DNA of 42,819 nucleotides from a virus, in the IMG/VR virus record IMGVR_UViG_3300021373_002226, positions 1-42,819 of that record, one strand, 5' to 3'. Shown piece after piece: positions 41,968 to 42,819 of this stretch. Both the position numbers and the translations under genes were made by a program. The notes under the pieces are model-generated. The model was not told where the DNA came from and ran no database searches. It saw nothing but the letters and a program-made list of their open reading frames with translations. How positions within the stretch are numbered: the stretch's first letter is position 1; each line of letters begins with the position of its first letter.

Positions 41968-42372
41968 TTAATTAATTTTTTTTATTTCATAGGGTTTAAT
42001 ATTCTCTTTATGGTACCCCTGATGTTCATAGTTTTCCCACTTACCAATGTAAAACTCATATTCATCAATTACATTGTTCTCTGTATAATTAAAGAAATTT
42101 AAAGTCCCAGTTTCTCCTTCTTTAATTTCATTATTTTTACTACTTATTACTTTAATATCGTAAGTAAAGTTTCCTGGTTCATTAATTACCACATCTGATG
42201 TTAATTCTACTGTAAATCCACCCTCATCATATTTAATTTTATCACCCGATTCAAAAAACTCTATTGTTTTTGTGTCTGAGGATTCTTTTATCATCGACTC
42301 TGTAATAACATCACCTTTTTTATATGTAAAAAGATATTTAACCTTGTTTACTTCTTCATTTAAATTTTTCAT
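41968..42372 (-). CDS. Tagged hypothetical protein
   Basis: 134 residues. N-terminus MKNLNEEVNKVKYLFTYKKG then DVITES, a different tag form ending I-T-E (or cut earlier at L-N-E). The mature part is a beta-rich domain (GGFTVELTSDVVINEPGNFT). In a three-gene operon 42723-41302. Confidence 0.65.
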   Translation of the reverse strand: MKNLNEEVNKVKYLFTYKKGDVITESMIKESSDTKTIEFFESGDKIKYDEGGFTVELTSDVVINEPGNFTYDIKVISSKNNEIKEGETGTLNFFNYTENNVIDEYEFYIGKWENYEHQGYHKENIKPYEIKKIN

Positions 42373-42378
42373 AATATT

Positions 42379-42723
42379 TTATTTAAATTTCTTCTTTATT
42401 TCTTCTACTTTTGATATAATTTCATATTTAGGAGTATCGAATAGTTTTTCTTTTTTGAAAACAGTATCACAAACACCATATTGTATCCACCATTTTCTAT
42501 CGTTTTTGTTTTGAATAACTTGTAGAGTTTTAGGTGTGTTATTGTTACAATCTTTTAACCTACTTCTATAATCGTATTGAGTAAAATTTTCTAGTTTTTT
42601 AATTTTAAACCCCATATTAATTAATTTTTTCCCAATGTCATCATCAGAAACTAAAGTCTTATTTTCTTTTAATACTTCTTTAATAATTCTTTTAATATCT
42701 CTATCGGTTAATTTTATCTTCAT
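42379..42723 (-). CDS. Tagged hypothetical protein
   Basis: 114 residues. Tag MKIKLTDRDIKRIIKEVLKE (L-K-E), close in form to 2267 and 34291. The mature part (DDDIGKKLINMGFKIKKLEN, RKWWIQYGVCDTVF) has two Cys and no known motif. First gene of its operon, late-type promoter at leaderless spacing. Confidence 0.72.
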   Translation of the reverse strand: MKIKLTDRDIKRIIKEVLKENKTLVSDDDIGKKLINMGFKIKKLENFTQYDYRSRLKDCNNNTPKTLQVIQNKNDRKWWIQYGVCDTVFKKEKLFDTPKYEIISKVEEIKKKFK

Positions 42724-42727
42724 ATAT

Positions 42728-42734
42728 ATAAATA
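42728..42734 (-). promoter_or_regulatory. Late-type promoter TATTTAT, leaderless spacing
   Basis: Minus-strand TTATATTTATATATATG, 4 nt before ATG 42723. Confidence 0.45.
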
Positions 42735-42819
42735 TAAAAAAATGATTAAAAGTATACTCAATAGGAGGTGTTTGAAACGTTTAAGTTATTGAATAAATTA
42801 TATTTTTTTATTTCTAATA

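Noticed and set aside
42761-42768. AGGAGGTG, a perfect Shine-Dalgarno-like string on the plus strand
   Set aside because: No ORF of useful length follows it, and Bacteroidota genes rarely use this signal; likely chance.
1-42819. CRISPR arrays, tRNA or rRNA genes, insertion sequences, att sites
   Set aside because: None seen by eye: no regular direct repeats, cloverleaf sequences, transposase or integrase genes. A tRNA scan would settle the second point.

Overview
The window reads as part of a T4-like (myovirus) phage genome infecting a member of the Bacteroidota, most likely a flavobacterium. DNA is A+T-rich and almost fully coding. The left end carries the T4 head-gene order on the minus strand: large terminase (gp17-like), portal (gp20-like), small core-type proteins, prohead protease (gp21-like), and an acidic scaffold (gp22-like) that runs off the left edge; the major capsid gene should lie just outside. 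The host call rests on promoters of the form TTTG-N19/20-TATATTTG, the Bacteroidota -33/-7 type, and on a secreted protein whose signal peptide ends in SYSQ, a typical Bacteroidota site.

Layout. 1-9154: head morphogenesis and packaging. 9236-14948: virion-type acidic and modular proteins. 15003-19146: nucleotidyltransferase-like protein, small membrane and KTSC genes, a ParB-like membrane protein, Hsp20 and a DNA methyltransferase. 19207-22329 (plus strand): a ClpC-type AAA+ unfoldase and a secreted DUF2927-like protein. 22371-31838: mostly minus-strand tagged proteins, including a leucine-rich-repeat protein, a SleB-type lysin and a zinc metalloprotease, interrupted by plus-strand HNH, GNAT and DUF192 genes. 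31899-35423: plus-strand host-promoter genes (SprT-like protease, secreted phosphodiester-glycosidase-like protein) facing tagged minus-strand genes. 35426-39519: a lysis cassette of three different peptidoglycan hydrolases. 39580-42723: a LamG-like fibre/decoration protein and more tagged small proteins.

The main discovery is a recurrent N-terminal tag. About 26 otherwise unrelated proteins start with a short basic amphipathic helix (for example LTESDLRKIVKRVL, ITENQLERIIL, KRLIKNIL) that ends in (I/L)-x-E or a close variant, which is the cleavage signature of T4-type gp21 protease, and such a protease is encoded here. T4 internal proteins carry a comparable capsid-targeting sequence. I infer that this phage loads a large set of proteins (peptidoglycan hydrolases, a metalloprotease, an acetyltransferase, an LRR protein, many unknowns) into its prohead through this tag. 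Terminase, portal, methyltransferase, Hsp20 and ClpC lack it.

Two promoter classes fit two programmes: the host-type promoter in front of untagged accessory genes, and a TATTTAT element (T4 late-like in position and A+T richness) in front of head genes and most tagged transcription units. Several genes of both classes start only 3-5 nt after the promoter element, suggesting leaderless mRNAs. The portal gene is split by an apparent one-base deletion, and a small ORF at 26353-26547 carries an in-frame stop. All function calls come from reading motifs by eye; no database search was run.
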